From Taeniopygia guttata (lineage: Eukaryota > Chordata > Aves > Passeriformes > Estrildidae), in the NCBI RefSeq assembly GCF_048771995.1, contig NC_133034.1, forward strand, positions 2,852,001 to 2,916,000: DNA of 64,000 nt, read 5' to 3'. Shown here piece by piece: positions 25,412 through 40,340 of the stretch. Position 1 is the stretch's first letter, and each line of letters begins with the position of its first letter. The position numbers were made by a program, and so were the translations under genes. Below the pieces are notes generated by a model. That model made no database searches. It was not told the DNA's origin and saw nothing but the letters and a program-made list of their open reading frames with translations.

Positions 25412-28400
25412 CTAAAAGTATCTAATGCCCCCAGAGCAGGCTTGGGGATTAAGGGCAGGAGAGAGCCAGAACAACACAGTTGGGTTTCTCTTCACCTGTG
25501 CCGAGCACCAGGCAAGCCAGCAGTGAGCAATCAGCAAAGGGAGGACACAGTCCCTGCAAGCCAGCACCCCTTGGCTTGGGCAGGATGCACGATGTACACC
25601 AGCTGGCCCTTTTGGCAAACCAGGAGGCCATGGGCTGAATTTGGAAATGGAGGTGGTGGTCAGACCTCTGCTGAGCTGCAGTTGCTGTAGCTGAGCTGAC
25701 TAAGGTAACAAGTAAGGAAGGTTACAACCTGTATAACCTCAAATAAGGCAATGAAGATTTTTATGAAGCGCTGGTAGCTGGGAAAACTACCAGTGAAACA
25801 TTGGCAACAATCTAAGCAGCAAATTTGGCTACAGGCACTTCTTTGGTTAGACTTCCCAAGGTCACATACCTCTTTCCTGCATATACCCAGGACACACACA
25901 CGGTGTATAAGACAGTTGGTCATCCTCAGCCAACAAAACATCTGGTTTTGGGTTCCATAGATTTCTTCAAGTGCTGACAGCTCTCCTTAGTTTGGTCTTT
26001 TCAGTGGGCTGGGAACAACTGGAGAGTGAAAAAACCAAAGAAAATAGGGGCTTTTGTAAGAGCACTGGAGTAGGACCAAACATGTTTTGCATGGAAGAAC
26101 TTCTATCTGCCTGGCCTGCTAGAGCAGCTGAGAACCACAAGGCAGAGTTCTGGGAGAGCAGAACCCCAGAAGAGCACATTCCCACAGATTTGCATTGTGA
26201 GGCACCTTGGCCAGTCCTGCGTGTGCAGTCTGCTTGATCCTCACTCCACGGCTCACGGAGCATGAACTGTCACTGCACGTCCCCTGGTCCCCTCTGACTG
26301 CACGCAGGGATTTGCTGGGATGCATTGTTCCCTACGGAGCACAGGCCCTGCCCTGTCCTTTCACATGCCCTGGTCACAATCTGCTTCAGTGCCCAGCCAT
26401 GCCATTGCTGTCTGTGCTGGGCTGCCTGTGGGATGGACTGGGCACAGGCTCTGGCCCAGTGATCCCAGTGCTCCAAGCAGCCCAATTGTTTTGTCCCTGG
26501 GCTGGTTCTATTAATAACTGCACCGTTAGTCACTGCCATTTCTGATGGGATGCTCCATGCCTTGAAAGAAGGAGCGCTGCACGTAGCTTCCAATTAGCTG
26601 GGAAATGTTTTCTGGTTCTTTGCCTAGAAGGACAGAGACAACAGTAGTATTGTTTGCAATGAACTGCCACCTCCTAATGTTGAGTTACAAGAATTAGTGG
26701 GTTACTAAACTGCCACTGGCCTTCTTTTATTTTTTTCTTAATTACTCATGGAGGCTTTGAAAAATGCTATTAAAAAGATATTTAAAATTAACAGAAGTTG
26801 GGAGAGAATGTATTTAGAATAGATGAGTTTATTTGTACCTTTATGGTACCAAACTATTGTTAAGCAAAAAAAGGGACAGGAATCCTAAATATGTTTTAGA
26901 CTGACTTCCTCACTGCTCTGTAACACACCTATTCAGAAAAAACAGTCTTTTAAAAAAAATCTGCCTTTAAGCAGTTGTAGACCCTGAGCATCCTCCATCA
27001 AGTGTGATGCCAGATCTTCTTCCTTCTATTCGTCAGACTCAACCTCTTCACAATATTGTGCTATGCCCTGTTTCTGCCTCCTCTTTCAGCTTTCTTAGCC
27101 CTGGTTCCTTTCTGCAGGGAGGGGAAGAGATGCAGACCTGGAGGCTTCTTTCCTGCTCCCAGGAAAGAGGCTGCAGAGAGAGCAGTTCATTATCCAGCTC
27201 TCTCTGTCTTTGCTTGTGTGTTGTTTGGACACTAAGCCACACAGCTTCAGGAAGATCTTCCAGGAAGGGACTTACAGACCATGTTTCTGCTGGTGCATCT
27301 GCTCTCCTCTTTATTGTGTCTCTGCCTTGAAGCAGAGAGAGTGTCTCACCTTCAACCTGATCAGAGGCATTGTTGTCTCAATCCTGATTTTATTTAATCA
27401 GCTCAGGAAATCTTTAAAAGTATTCTGGTACCAAATGAGAACGTCATATGGCAATCATCCACAGCACAGGGATCAATAAACTTCCCCTAGCAGCAATTTA
27501 TCACTCAGTAAATCACACAGCAATCCTCTGGGTGCTATAACACAAAAATTTAAAGTGAGCACAATACAGTGAGGAATAATGGCCCAGTACAAACCACTTC
27601 ATAGGTGGAAAAAAATCCTACCATAAAGGCAGCCTTCTCTAGCACCTGGGAAGAAAAACCTTCCCTCATTTAAGACCTAACTATTCATAAAATAAGTGAC
27701 ACAAATACTGAAAACCTTGTTCTACTGTGTTTTCTGAGAGGGGATTCATGACTTTTTAGAGGAACTACTTACTTAGTCTACAGTAACATAAATATCCTAT
27801 GCGACGTAATCAGATGAAAAATCTGCTAAATTATTGACACACAGAATATTTCTTTGTGTTTTTGAGGCATACCTAAAAAATCCATCTCAGTGAGAATAAA
27901 AAAAATGTGTTCATCCAAAAAATCAGAAAAATAATCCCTGTAACTTTAATTCATTTCTTCACATTTCCAATATTAGAGTATTGAAAAAATAGTGGGTAAA
28001 ACCCCATTATTAAAACAATTTGCCAATATTTCAGGAATGTTTTCAAATTTCCCTTTCATTAATTGGCAGAACTAGTAGTTCCCCAGGTTTAACTGAGAAG
28101 TAGAGATTTGTCCATTGGGTTACATATTGGGCAATGATGCTAGTTCTGCTTCTTTAGGAAAACTCAGTTCTGCTTTCCTGTGACCACTGTTTGATCTTTC
28201 TTGTTCAAAGTTTGAACATTTAAAATTGTTATTGGTAATAGGCTAATCTCCCTTCTACTGAACCTTGCTGAAGATCAACCCAATGCTAGGGAAAAGCATA
28301 AACCAATCAGTGTCTTTGCCTAAAGGTCAGGGTTTTCTTCAAACCCATCTTCTCAAGATGGGAAGGGGACAGTGGTGGATGATTTCTGGTTTCCACTCCA

Positions 28401-28856
28401 CTGTCAAATACTTCTAATGTGGCAACTATGGATCAGTTTGTAACTTGGCATTATTTCTTAACTGCATTTCCATGAGCATGAATACCTAAGAGTGAAGCAC
28501 ACTGCATGTAGTCCTTCACTGATTTCTCGAAGTCCTGAGTGTTTTATGTCATAGGAACTAACCAAAACCAGAATCGTTGTGTTTTTATCATAGTTTCAAG
28601 TTTGGAAAACATCTATCATATCAATGAGGTTTGCTTCGAAGAATAACAAAGTATGAAGGCTTAGACTCAATTTGTAGAAAAAACCAAAACCAAACAACTA
28701 GAAATGACAAGATTCTGGAATTTCTTCCTAGTAATTCACAAGGCTGAAGTCACCTTCCATAATTCAAGAATACTTCTGAGTAATTCTGTTCTCATAAATG
28801 AGAGAGAGAGAGACAGTTATGATCAGACAGATACAACAAACAGAAATAGACTCCTG

Positions 28857-29106
28857 TCAGGGAGTTGTGGAGAGCAAGAAAGTTCCCCTGCACCACCTTT
28901 TCTCCTGGCTGAGCCCCCTCAGCCACCCCTCATCAGCCTTGTGCCCCTTCACCAGCTCTGGTCCCTTTTCCGGACTCACTCCAGCCCCTCAATGTCTTTC
29001 TTATTATGAGAGGTCCAAAACTGAACCCAGGAATGGAGGTACCTTAGCAGTGGCCAGCACAGGGGGACAATCACTGCTTTAGTCCTGCTGCCACTCTATT
29101 TCTGAC
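28857..29106 (-). mobile_element. CR1 LINE internal fragment
   Basis: The sequence aligns by eye with the middle of the CR1 copy at 3.15-3.77 kb. Shared landmarks are the GGGAGTTGTGGAGAG region, a CAGCCACCCCTCATCAGCCTTG-like segment and a block around GGTCCAAAACTGAACCCAG. Both the CR1 3' terminus and the 5' part are missing, so it is a short, old relic. Overlapping plus-strand open frames are shadows of it. Confidence 0.85.
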
Positions 29107-32100
29107 ATATGAAGGAATTGCAGTAAGCTACCTACTGCTGGAACTGAGGTGTCATATGGTATCACCTCATCTTCTCCAAGTTTTTTTTCCGAAATTTTAG
29201 CCATAACATATAGAAAACTTACTCCTGCTTACTGTGTTCCTTTTGCCTCTTAATTGACTTTCTGAAGAGGATGCAAATTGGAACTTGAAAAAAGACACAT
29301 GACTGAGTTATGATGTCTAAGTAGCCACTTTTCATCTTTTAAATAAAACAGGATGGTCACATACTGCATAGATCGGCTTTTACTCTGTAGGGGCCTTTTA
29401 GCTGATTCATCTGCAAGAATACAAATGCTTACTAAACACAAATTATAACTGTGTAAGTACTCTGCTTTATCAAATATAGTTCCCTTCCCCAGAAGGTCAG
29501 GAGCAAGAAGAATGCCATATTCAGCTGATTGTGTTGCAACTGGGCACCCTTAGACTTAATTTCCCAGATGCTGCAACCCATTCTATATTCACATAATTTA
29601 ATGGATATGCAAGTTTACAATATAGTGTGTCCTAATTTTTGGACATGGCGGGGAAGGGCTACAAAACAGACTGTGCTGGATTATGACATGAAAACGGGTC
29701 AGTGATTCAATATTTTCTTACAAAACACTGAATGAGCAATATTAACTGGCAGTAAAGGTGATAGTGAGTGACAGGACAGATTCTTAGGGTTGATTAAAGA
29801 CCATAAATCCCCTGGATCCTCTCTTCAAAGACTGCCAGTGTGGCAAGGCAGTACTTGGGTGGCTAGGAAAAAAGCATTCAACAGTATAATCAAAAACTGG
29901 CAACATCACTGTCACACATTCATATTGGCCAATTTCCAGTTGGCAGAGCAACTCTATAGGGTCTGAAACAAGAGAGCACAGAGAAGCCTACAATGATGAC
30001 TGAAAAAGAGGAATGCAAAGATGACACAGAAATACTGTCTTCTCTATTTGGTGCAGTGCTGGGCATAGTTCAAGTGCTGCTGAAGAAAACTCAGCTGCAT
30101 TTGTGCTCCTATCTTTTCATTTCCCTCTGGGCTGAGACTGCTTTTAGAGCAGAACAAGTAACCCCAGTAGTACCTTGCACATTTTTCATCTTTATCCAAG
30201 CAGGCCTGCCTAGATCCAAGACCTGTTGCTCCAGTATCAGACTCCTGGTAATAACTGTTAACAAAAAGACCTGCCAGACTTCCCACAGAAATGGTGTTTT
30301 TAACATTTAGCATTAGGAGAAAGCTTAAGGTGTTCCAAGAGGAGTGTGCTAAACCACAGAAGAGTTTGAAGAATAATTCACCTAAAATGAGGTTTTCACC
30401 TGGCAGAAAAGCCAAGGATTGCTTAAGTTCTGTGGCACTCAGGACTACCAGAGTGTGAAGGAGGCACTCATTTCTCTTCAGGAGGAAGGGAAATGAGCTC
30501 ATCTCTTGGCACAAAATCTGCCCCACTGTTCACAGACCTTGTGATCTGTTGTACCCCATCACTGGCAATACAAACAATTTAATCTGGCAGGAACCTAGAG
30601 GTTACAAAGCTCAAAGGAAGTAATTTGGGCATTTGCACTTTGCCTACCCCAAGGTGTTTACCAAGGCACATCTTAGATTACTCACTGCTTTTCCTTCCTT
30701 TTTTTCCTTTAGGAGACTGCTATTGCTTAAAACCCACAAAACCATACAGGCAGTTCTAAATAACAACATCACAAAACTTACAGAACTTACTACAGCCCAG
30801 GACAGTTGCTGTGTTTATGTCAGGAACACTGCTAAACATAGCACAGGAAGACTTCCTTTTCCCTTCCTCCCCACCCCACGCATGGCTGACAGCTACATTT
30901 GTCAGATTCACAGCCTCACAGTTAAAAAAAGAAGTTAACTTCCAAAATTAAAATCACCTCCTTCAGCAATGTGAAGAGAGTCACTTATACTAGTTAAGAT
31001 GTAATTTATATGCCTCTCTCTCGTTATGTGTATGACATATACTGAACTTAAAAGCGCTTTGAAAATATATCTTTTTAATACATACTAAAAGCGAAAAATT
31101 CCTAGAATATTTGCCTTTTTATCTTGTCAGAGATAACTGAGTTTCTTTAACAATGAAAAATCTGATCTGTTGCTGGAGTTTGACTAACAATACTAAAAAA
31201 GGGCAAAAATACAATGCCAATACTTCAGAATCCTGCAGAAACTGTATTTAAAAAAAAACCACTAAAATGGATCAGTTCTAAACTGCAAGCTTAAAGCACT
31301 CAAAGACTTTAGCACCCTCAGTGCTTTTTCTTGTAGATCTTATCAGACCATGAAAACTAAAATTTACAGTCTTGTGTGCCTAAATTTAGCTTTTAAAAGC
31401 AGATCTAAAATGCTGACTCAGCTTATATATTTCAGCTCTACATATTCCATTGGGTCAAACTGTCAGGCCATAAACCAGGGAAATTCTAATTACGTGAATA
31501 AAAGAAATGAAGGAATAGTCAGAATCATCCTGCTATTGAGCTAACTGCAGGCAGCAGGGAGGGCATTAAGTAGATCAGCTCATCAATAATGGAGTATGGA
31601 GACTTTCAGCACTAAGTAGGTCAGTGGTACATATTTCTGGTTTACCCTTGAATAGTCACTCAGTAGCCTACTCACAGTGAACTCCCACTGCCTTCCTTCT
31701 CTTCTTTCCAGACAGTCTTCAGCATCACAAAATTCACCAATCCTCCCATCCCTGTAGAGAACTCATGATCTGAAAACATGTGGGGATTGGAGCGGGATAT
31801 TGAGGCTGTCATCCAGGGAGGTTGCCTTGAGAGGTGCATTGTAATTGTTTATTCCCTGTCAGCTAGGGGTTTGTAAGGAAACTGCCCTGTGTGGCTGCTG
31901 ACAGGTACAATTCCACATAAATCCAATCTTAGCTTCTGTATTTAATGGAATGCCTCCCATCAACAGATATTGCAGAGACTGTTACAAGTCCATGGGATTT
32001 TTTCAGAGATTTGAGTGGGTTCTAAATCAATGCCTAACATGACTAAACCATAACATTTTGTGGTACTTATATGAAGCAGTACTGGTGGCTGTGTTACTGT

Positions 32101-35100
32101 TGGTTATTTGGCTAATAAAATACCAGCAGAAGAATGGAAACGCATTGCTTTGGAAGTTCTACTTTTACTTAGAAGCTGTAATAAATTATTTTTTCATTAT
32201 TTCAGTTAAAGTAAACTTGCTCTTCATCTTTTTCAAATTGTTTTCATAGGGATGTAAGCGGAAAACTGCCCAGCCAGACTACCTGATACTTGCTGAGTCT
32301 GTGCTGAAATTATTTCAAAGCTGACAGAAAAGGAGTGGTCCAGTTCAAAGCCAACATCATTCAGCCCTGCAGGAGGGTAGCACAAGTGGAAATGCAGAAG
32401 TAACTTGTATTCCAAATTGTAGGCAACCATGACATCTAATACCTCCTTGTAGGAATTGACTGACTTAAGAAATCTGCAGCAGAATCCTTGCTGGCCACAG
32501 TAATAACCAGCCAGGAGAGCCAAAGGCTGTGTAGAAAGCCAAACAAATTACTAATCCCTGAAAAGAGTTAATGGGCAATATTTTTACTGTCTCCAAATTA
32601 AATAGGAAAAACAAAACCAAACAAAGTTATTATTTTCCTGGGACTACATAGATGGTGACAGCTCAGTGTGGCATACCACATATAGGGATTCACATGAGGG
32701 ATTCAGTAAAATCATAATTCTAAAGAGTAGGTATTAGTCAGTCTGGCAATTTCAGCTGTTAAATAACACTTCTTATTTGGGTTAGCATGGGCACCAGCTA
32801 ATACAAGACATATTAGTTGTTCTCTGTTCATAAATTTCACTGAGAGTATCATTAAAAACAGTCTATTCCTGTCTCCTGAACTCTACAAAACATTCCTTAT
32901 TACTTCTGTTAAATCAAAACATGTATTTGAAAATGCATCTAAAATTAATAAATATTCTAGAACATAAAAAGTTTAATGTATTTGCCACCCCAGGGTGCTT
33001 TTCATTTGTTCTCCTCACTCTTCTTAACTGAATAAGTAATTTATGTGAGTAATAAAAATAATCTTATTGAGTAGCTTTTAATCTATTATTCAATAGCTAA
33101 AAGGAAAGTAGAAGTCACCCCTTCTATCAATAATTCAGCCTTGGTGCTAATGCAGCCATTCAGCTGCCCCCCTCACAAGGGCCTCGTGCATTTTTAATGT
33201 GTTGGCTCTTTGTTAGGAGGTCAAAGATGTGACATGTGTTTAGAAACACAGTTACCAGGTGAGGGAGGGTCAACTGAAGAAAATATTCCTATTGCAAGTG
33301 AAACAAATTAAACTGGCAGAAGCATAAAGGAAAACTGCAGAGTCGGGTCCTCAGCTCCTGACTTTGCTGAGGACCAAGAAGATAAAATCCAGCTGCCAAG
33401 GCTGCCCTGGATGGTAAAGAACTGGGGCCTCTCAGCAGCACCAGTGGAGCTGAACAAACTTCAGCCAGGTTGGTCTGAAGGAGTCACAAAGGATGTGCCC
33501 CAATTCAGCCTCTGCTCAGGTACTGTTCCCCTGCCTGGATCCAAATCCATGTGCTGGGACAGGCACTCTCTCCAGAGCGCCAGAGACAGAAGTCAAGGGT
33601 CTGATGACAGCAGTGTTTTACTCAGAGTCAAATTTTTACCAGTTTGGATGGTGCTATAATTTGGATACCTGCCAAAAATGTCAATCCTGGGCTGCCTGGA
33701 TCAGATCTCACCATCTAATAAATCCACCTGATCTCTTTAGCTTTATTTCCACAGAGGAATTTTTGAAGAATTGCTTCTTAAACACCACAACAGTTTTGAA
33801 AGCCCCAGGGCACGGATGGCTTCCTTGGTCTACCTTTCTTGCAATATTTGAATCAAGCACCTGCAAGAAAAAGAACTTAGCAAGGCTTTTTTGTCTGCTA
33901 ATAAATCCCTCTGAGAGTGTAATTTTCTCTAATAGTATGGTTGTCTTCTTTGGAAAAAATTAGCATGTTGAGAAGCCTCTTCAGGAGGATTCCAGAGACT
34001 CTGAGCACAGGCAGGCACTATCTGTTCTCAAGGGTGGCACAGAAAACTCCTGAACTGATACTAGAAAGACAGATGAACTTTCAGACCTCTCCAAAGAAGA
34101 GGTGCAAGTCACCCTGGCACCAAGCAGCTGCTGGTGTCTTTGCAGACCTTCCCATTCTGTCAGACTGAGGGGTTCTGGTAGAAATTGAACCTGCTCACGT
34201 GTTTCTGGAATAAAGTATTTCTTCCCCAGTATGACAGGCTGTCCCAGTCAGTATTACTCCTCTGCTGAAGGATTGACAAGTCAGCTGATCTTCTGTACTG
34301 GAAATGGTCCCATTTTGTTTTTACATACTTAGGTTTAAACTCTGCATAACCCAGCATGTTTTAGGGCAGAAAAAGTAAAGGATTTGCCTTATTTAATCGT
34401 GGCTCAAAATGAAGCCAATAAATTTTCATGTAATATTTGGCAATGTCTCTCTAGCTCTATTTATTGCTGTCCGGCCTTCTTCAATAGGAGGAAGTGATAT
34501 TAATTCGTTACCAAGAGTGGATGAATTCATTTTACATCTAGAACTGTTCCAGATGGAAAATAAGTCTTGTTCCCCTGTGTGTCACATCACTGCTTCATGT
34601 AGATTTCCATTCTAGTGGAGCTGAACAAAAATTTATACAGACCTATATAATGGTTGTTTATGACCAAAACACACAATTAACCTTGTAAATGCATTAAGAG
34701 GTAAAAATGAGGAGGATTTTGTAAACTCTAGCACCAAGATGACTATAGAAAACCTTCAGGCAAAAGTCAATTGCAATTTCAGTTTTGTGGGAGCAAAGAA
34801 TAAAGATCATGTAACCATTTCTGTTGCTGCCATAACCACGTATTCCAGACCTGAATGTATGACTTCCTAGCCTTTTCCCTCCTTCTCCTCACATGTTAAA
34901 TGCTGTATAAATCAGGATCAAGTCTTGGGGATGTACTCCAAAGGGCTAGAAATGATGTCTGGAAATGACAATGCAAAACAAAGACCCACAAATAGATACA
35001 GACAAATGGAACAGTACAAGAAAAATGAGAGCACCCTTTGGCCCTTCAGAATTTGAAGTGTCATCAATGTTTTCATACCTTTAGGAATGGACTTCCAGAC

Positions 35101-38100
35101 AAAAGAAATCCCATGGAACAGAACATTTCTTCATTGGAAGTGTAACAAGGACAGAGGGCAGACTCTGATTGTTGATTAATCATAAACAACAATCATAAAT
35201 ACTGATTGTTAAATACAGTAGACTAGGATACAACTGTCAGGCTGAGATTGGCCCTCAGAAGCCTTGGAAAGAGCATCAACTCCCAAATCACAGATCTTAC
35301 AGAGTAAGATAAATGAGGAAAACACACAAAGCAACACGTATTTGGGTTTGCATAATCAGAGAGAAGAATACTGATTCCAAATGACAGGATTCTGAGAAGA
35401 TAAGAACAAGCAAGACTGTGCTTATCAAGGCCAGAGGAAAGACAAATTTTGATACCTTAGAAGTAATATAAACAGAACATGAGCCACAGCCTTAGACATG
35501 TGGATAAAAGGATTTCATGCGCAGAATAAAACAGATGCAGACACAGCCTGCATATGAGAACAGAGAATTTTGAGCCAGAGCAGTGCAGTGACTTACAAGT
35601 TAGTGGGCTGTAAGAGCAAAAGAAAAAGAATTGGCTCAGAACAATTAATTGCAAACATACTTAGAGCAGTTTGCTACTTACTCTTGGTTGCTGGGAGCTT
35701 GTTTGCTGACCCTAACTTTAGCAAGTCAGCAAATACACCATAGATGTGAAGCACAAAGATGACATAGGGTCCCTTGCAAGCCAGACTGACTGTGCCCTGC
35801 AGACACAGCCAGCTTGTACTTGGCAATCAATGAGCCAGATGCAACTGAACACTGCTAACTGCCTGTAAATGATGCATTTTTAAAAAAAACTGAACCATTT
35901 GAGAGACTGTATTGCATTCATTACCATTTCAATCAACAGCAGCACAATGCAGCACTGACGAGATTTAAATGACTATCCAATATAAATAATCTGAAAGGCT
36001 CCTGATAGCTGGGACGGAGATTATTTACAGATTATATCATTATAGGCTTCCTATTTGGCTAAGATTTTGCACATGTGAATTTGTCCCATGTTTCAACCTT
36101 AGCTGCGTAGGCAGCTCTTTCAGTGAGAGAGATAAGAAAAGAAATAAGGTTGAGGAAGGCGTAATGGAGGCATGGAAAATTGATTTTCAGACTGTGACCT
36201 TGACTCAGAGGTTGAACGTGAGCTGTGAAGCAGACAATGAGGACAGGAAGAAGCTGCAGACAGCAGAACAGCAAACTTTGTTTGGAATTAGAGATTAAAG
36301 ACAAATCCTGATGGTCTGTCTCTGCCTTCATAATCAAGTGCAGTAAGCATGTGATGATATTTTAACTTGCAGGGATCGTTGGGTATTTATGAAAGCACAA
36401 CAGAGCTCACACACTGTTTGTCTCAGAGACAGCATTTCAGAAGGATGTTATTCAAGCCACTTGAGAAGAAGAAAAAAAATGAAGAGAAATTTCTATACAA
36501 TACATCAGTTATTTTATCCCATTCTGATAATTTCATTTGTTCACATGCTCATAAAATATTTAATCTAACTAATTTTCTGCTCTGAATTTTTTTACGATGG
36601 GTCTGAAGTAATACAAAGTTTTATGGAAAGAATGTCATAATGAAGGAAGAGAACATTGGTTTCTGATAAGCCACATGTGATGTAGTTAAGAAAAGCAGGG
36701 AAAAGAGGCTAGAGTGGTATAAAACTTGCAGTTCATCACTGAGTTACGGGGTCAGACACAAACTTTTCAGAACTAGAGAACAGCCAAGGACCAGGTTACT
36801 ATTACAGGACTGTTTTTCCAGCCAGAAGCAGTTGAAGAGGCTCTGTCTTTGTTACCTTTCTGTGCCCTTTCTACTGTGTAGCTCAGGGAAAGAAGGAACT
36901 AGCAAGTTAGGCTAGGTCCACACTCAGAATGCATTGTCAGCACAGGATCATGTATTATAATATTATGCAGTATATTGTGCTGGCACAGCATTTCAATGCA
37001 GATGCAGCTTATAACAGCGAAAAAAAGGTTTTTACAGTATAACATCTTGATTACCTGGGAGTGACAAGTTGTTTTTTTGTGCACAAGTGACTTCTGACAA
37101 TATAACTATTTGTCAGGTCACACACCAGGTGCTGATCTGTGCATAACTTTGCCATCACAAAATCTGTAGAACAGTCCTGGCCTTTGAACCATGGGGGAGC
37201 CTCTACTCTACCCGGAAAACACTGCTTGGGCTTCTTAAAACCTCTGGAGTGGCATATAAAGGTTGGAAGAGGACAGGGAACATGAAATAGATTTTTTCTA
37301 AAGCTCATTCTGACACAGACTGAGAATTTGAGTTTCATAAGCAAACAAAACTGCATAGAGTGCAGAGATACAATATTACAGTATCAAGGGCCTCTGTCCC
37401 TTACACAGAGATCCTCTGAGCTCATGGAGCACCAGCACAGCTGCGATATTTCTATGTGAGTGGTCAGACTTCAACAGGATTGAAATACAACCCAGTAGTA
37501 TTGGGAATTTCCTACAACATGTGTTTTTTAGTAGAAATAACTACTTATTTTTGTTAGTGTGCAGTAGTGTGCTCAAGGTGCCATTCTGAAATGGTATGTG
37601 CCCTGAAACTGAAGTGACTGGAAAATAAAACCCCTCAATTTTTTAAAAATCAGGCCAATTCATGATTACAGTTTTTAAAACAATACATTTTTTTTTTTAT
37701 GGAAAGGGGGTTTTTGCATATCTCCACAGCATACCATTAAGATAGAATATCTTTCTGTTCTGTGCATGCTGATTATGATCAATTCTGTTCTATTGTAAAA
37801 TCTTCTAGGTAGTGAGGCATTTTTTTCTATTTTCCTGGAAGCATCTTTTACTGTTCCAGTAAAACAGAGTTTTCACAAATAATATTGAAACTTTAGAAAG
37901 GCAGCATATTCCCCATCTGAAAATCATTCCATATGGTTCCCAGCTAACTGTCAATCTACACAACCAGCCAGGGCAATTAGCTCTGCACGATAGCACAGCT
38001 GTTGAATAACCTTGGCATCAAGGTTACAGCAGTTCAATGACCAGGCGAGACAATGAATGCTTCAGGGCATTCCCTCATGGTAGAAACAGCTCTTGCAAAG

Positions 38101-39990
38101 GGCCTGCCTCAGTTTCCCACTCCCATTGTCTACTAAGTTGATCAGCTTTTTTTCTTTGGGAGGGGTGGTAGTGGTGGGGCAGAGGTGGGGGGCACTGAAG
38201 TCTTTATTCATCTCTTAACTGATGTTGTTATTTAGCTTTCAGTTCAGACTTCTTGACTTAGAATCAGCTTCTTCTGTTCCTCTTCAACTGCAATCAGCAG
38301 GTTTTCTCCAGCTTGGAATGTCCATAATAGTCCAATCTTCCATCAATACATGTTGAACTTCACTCATCCAATCACTCTCAATTCTCAGGCTGACATAACA
38401 AGCGTATCTTTGTCCCAGATGAGGGAAGGAGAACTCTTACAATGCAAGATTCTGCAACCCAAGCCCTTATGGGGACAGTGGCCCTGCTTTCTAACTTGCT
38501 CCTGACACTAATAACTTCCAAGACACTCTTCTCTCCAGCAAAGGCTGCATCAAATATTTTTAAAACAGATTTCCTTAGGCACACGAGCAATTGATCTTGA
38601 AAACATCCCTTCTGGCCTTAAAGGCCCAGTGTTCAAAGTCTGTACAACAAGGCTTATAAATTAAAATGATAAAAGTCACACCAGAAAAAAAGAGAAAAAA
38701 CACCAAATGTGATTTTACGAGGAAGGAACTGAGAGTTGAACATCACTGTATCTATCACACTGTTTTAATTTGCAGGTAGAGACCAGCTCAGGAACTGAGT
38801 CATTTAATAATGCCAGTCAGGACTGAGCTGATATTCATCATAAACTCTAGGGAATCTGCAGATGGAATGACTGGGCTGCTACCTAGGAAATACAAAAAAT
38901 CAGGCATTCTGTGAGAGAACAGGACTTAGTAGGGATGATGATATTGGAACACGCTGCAATTGCCAGACACACAGTCAGGACCTGAAAATTCAGCTACCAG
39001 ACCTTCCCATGATCCTGCTGCAGCCCTCTCTTCTTTCCCCTACTGCTGTTCTGCTGTGCCACCTCGTGCTCACCAGCTGACACTGCTGCATAGAATGGGA
39101 CACCTGCATATCATTAAAATCCTTCTTGTTGGGCTTTGTGGGGCCAAAGCAATGTTCAGCCTGGGCCGGCTGACACAGCTGTAAACACGTGAACATGGAA
39201 CCTTGTACTGTCAAAATCCGTTCTGTATTCTTGTGAAGGCCGAGATGCTCACAGATGTTTTCAGACTTCCAGTGATTACAGGCAGAGTTTTGAGTTCATT
39301 GCAACTCAGATTGTTAGGTAAGACCTGCATGATTGACATTTTCCACAACTGCTGCCAGAGCCATTGCACTGTCTGCTGTCCTTTCCTCTGGGCTGTGTAG
39401 CAGCATCTCCCAGGGCCCAGAGCAGGGAACACATGTTCAGAAATTCCCTGTCCTTTACCAGCTTTGATCCTGACGTTAGTATTGTGAATAACCTCGTGAC
39501 TACCTCGTGTTTTTTACTTACTTCACTGTAAAATGGATGACACTTATTTATTTCACCAGAGTGACAGAGCTTTGGCATGATTTTTCATAGCAGATGGGGC
39601 TTTAGAGATCTGCAAATGACATTGCTTTAACAAACTGGCAGAAACACCTTTCTGATGACAGGGCACACACTGGGAGTTTCGCCGAGTACCCTTAACAGAA
39701 GGAAGAGCAGCAATCCAAACAGCTCAAGAAGGTCTTCGCATTTAGCAGATTTTTCATAACATTTGTCCAGAAATATTCATATTCTTTGATTTTTTCAGGA
39801 ACTGCCGTCATTCAGGTTACATGGGGATTTTCAGGTGCCAAACCCCTCACTTTAGGCATGCATCCTGAAAGACTTGACACGGCGAAGAAACTCTTCCTCT
39901 AAGCAAAAAAATTGTAGAAATTGTGCAGCTTGGGAGCCAACCTGACAAACTCCTCACTGCAGTCGACCTGGTCTCATCCATCCTGTCATG
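29107..39990. other. Gene-poor stretch, no gene recognised
   Basis: AT-rich, single-copy-looking DNA. A 160-codon open frame on the minus strand (30526-30044) and a 156-codon one on the plus strand (33493-33963) show no domain and no convincing splice or start context. Lengths like these are expected by chance in 64 kb read in six frames. A G-run cluster lies at 38158-38192. Confidence 0.55.
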
Positions 39991-39996
39991 GAAAGC

Positions 39997-40340
39997 CCAA
40001 TCACAAAATATATCTGCTCTATAAAAACGCTGCAGCTCGGACCCAGCAGCTCAGCCGCGAGGGGTCAGTGCTCCACCGGCAGTGCTGCGCTTGGGCTCCG
40101 CAGGGAAAATCCGCGAGAGGGGGAAACTGCTTCAGCAGGGCCTTCTAACCCGTGGAAAAACAGCCTCCAGATCAAGGAAAACAAACTGCAGCAAGCTTAT
40201 GAATATCACAAATTCCTGTGCTGGCCTGCCAAGTACTGCTGCAGGATTGGTGTTTGGGATTCTCAAAGGATTAGGCCTCCTCCTTGCTTGGGAAGCACGC
40301 CTGGGTCAGCAGAGCAGCAGGAATGCAGCTATTCCCAGCA
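39997..40340 (+). promoter_or_regulatory. Promoter-like patch: CCAAT, TATA box and CpG-rich leader
   Basis: CCAAT at 39997-40001 is followed by TATAAAAA at 40020-40027. The next 100-130 bases hold the densest CpG cluster I noticed outside the minisatellites. A start site near 40,050 would be expected. A donor-like GAG|GTGACT occurs at 40586-40594. The first plus-strand ATG downstream (40199) opens a 62-codon frame with a hydrophobic stretch (LVFGILKGLGLLLAW). No gene is recognised. It could be a remote promoter of the downstream neighbour, a lncRNA promoter, or chance. Confidence 0.35.

Larger units (their letters stand above)
16416..28856. other. Gene-poor stretch downstream of AMER3
   Basis: No coding exon recognised on either strand. 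It includes a perfect 23-bp tandem duplication, A/C-rich tracts, a duplicated 16-bp palindrome, a somewhat GC-richer zone at about 25.4-26.6 kb, and a (GA)7 run at 28800-28813. The longer open frames lack paired splice sites and recognisable domains. Confidence 0.55.

Noticed and set aside
30044-30526. Minus-strand open frame of 160 codons
   Set aside because: Same reasoning: chance length, no domain, and no conserved-looking motif.
33493-33963. Plus-strand open frame of 156 codons
   Set aside because: Composition looks non-coding and overlaps another unrelated open frame; no splice or domain evidence.
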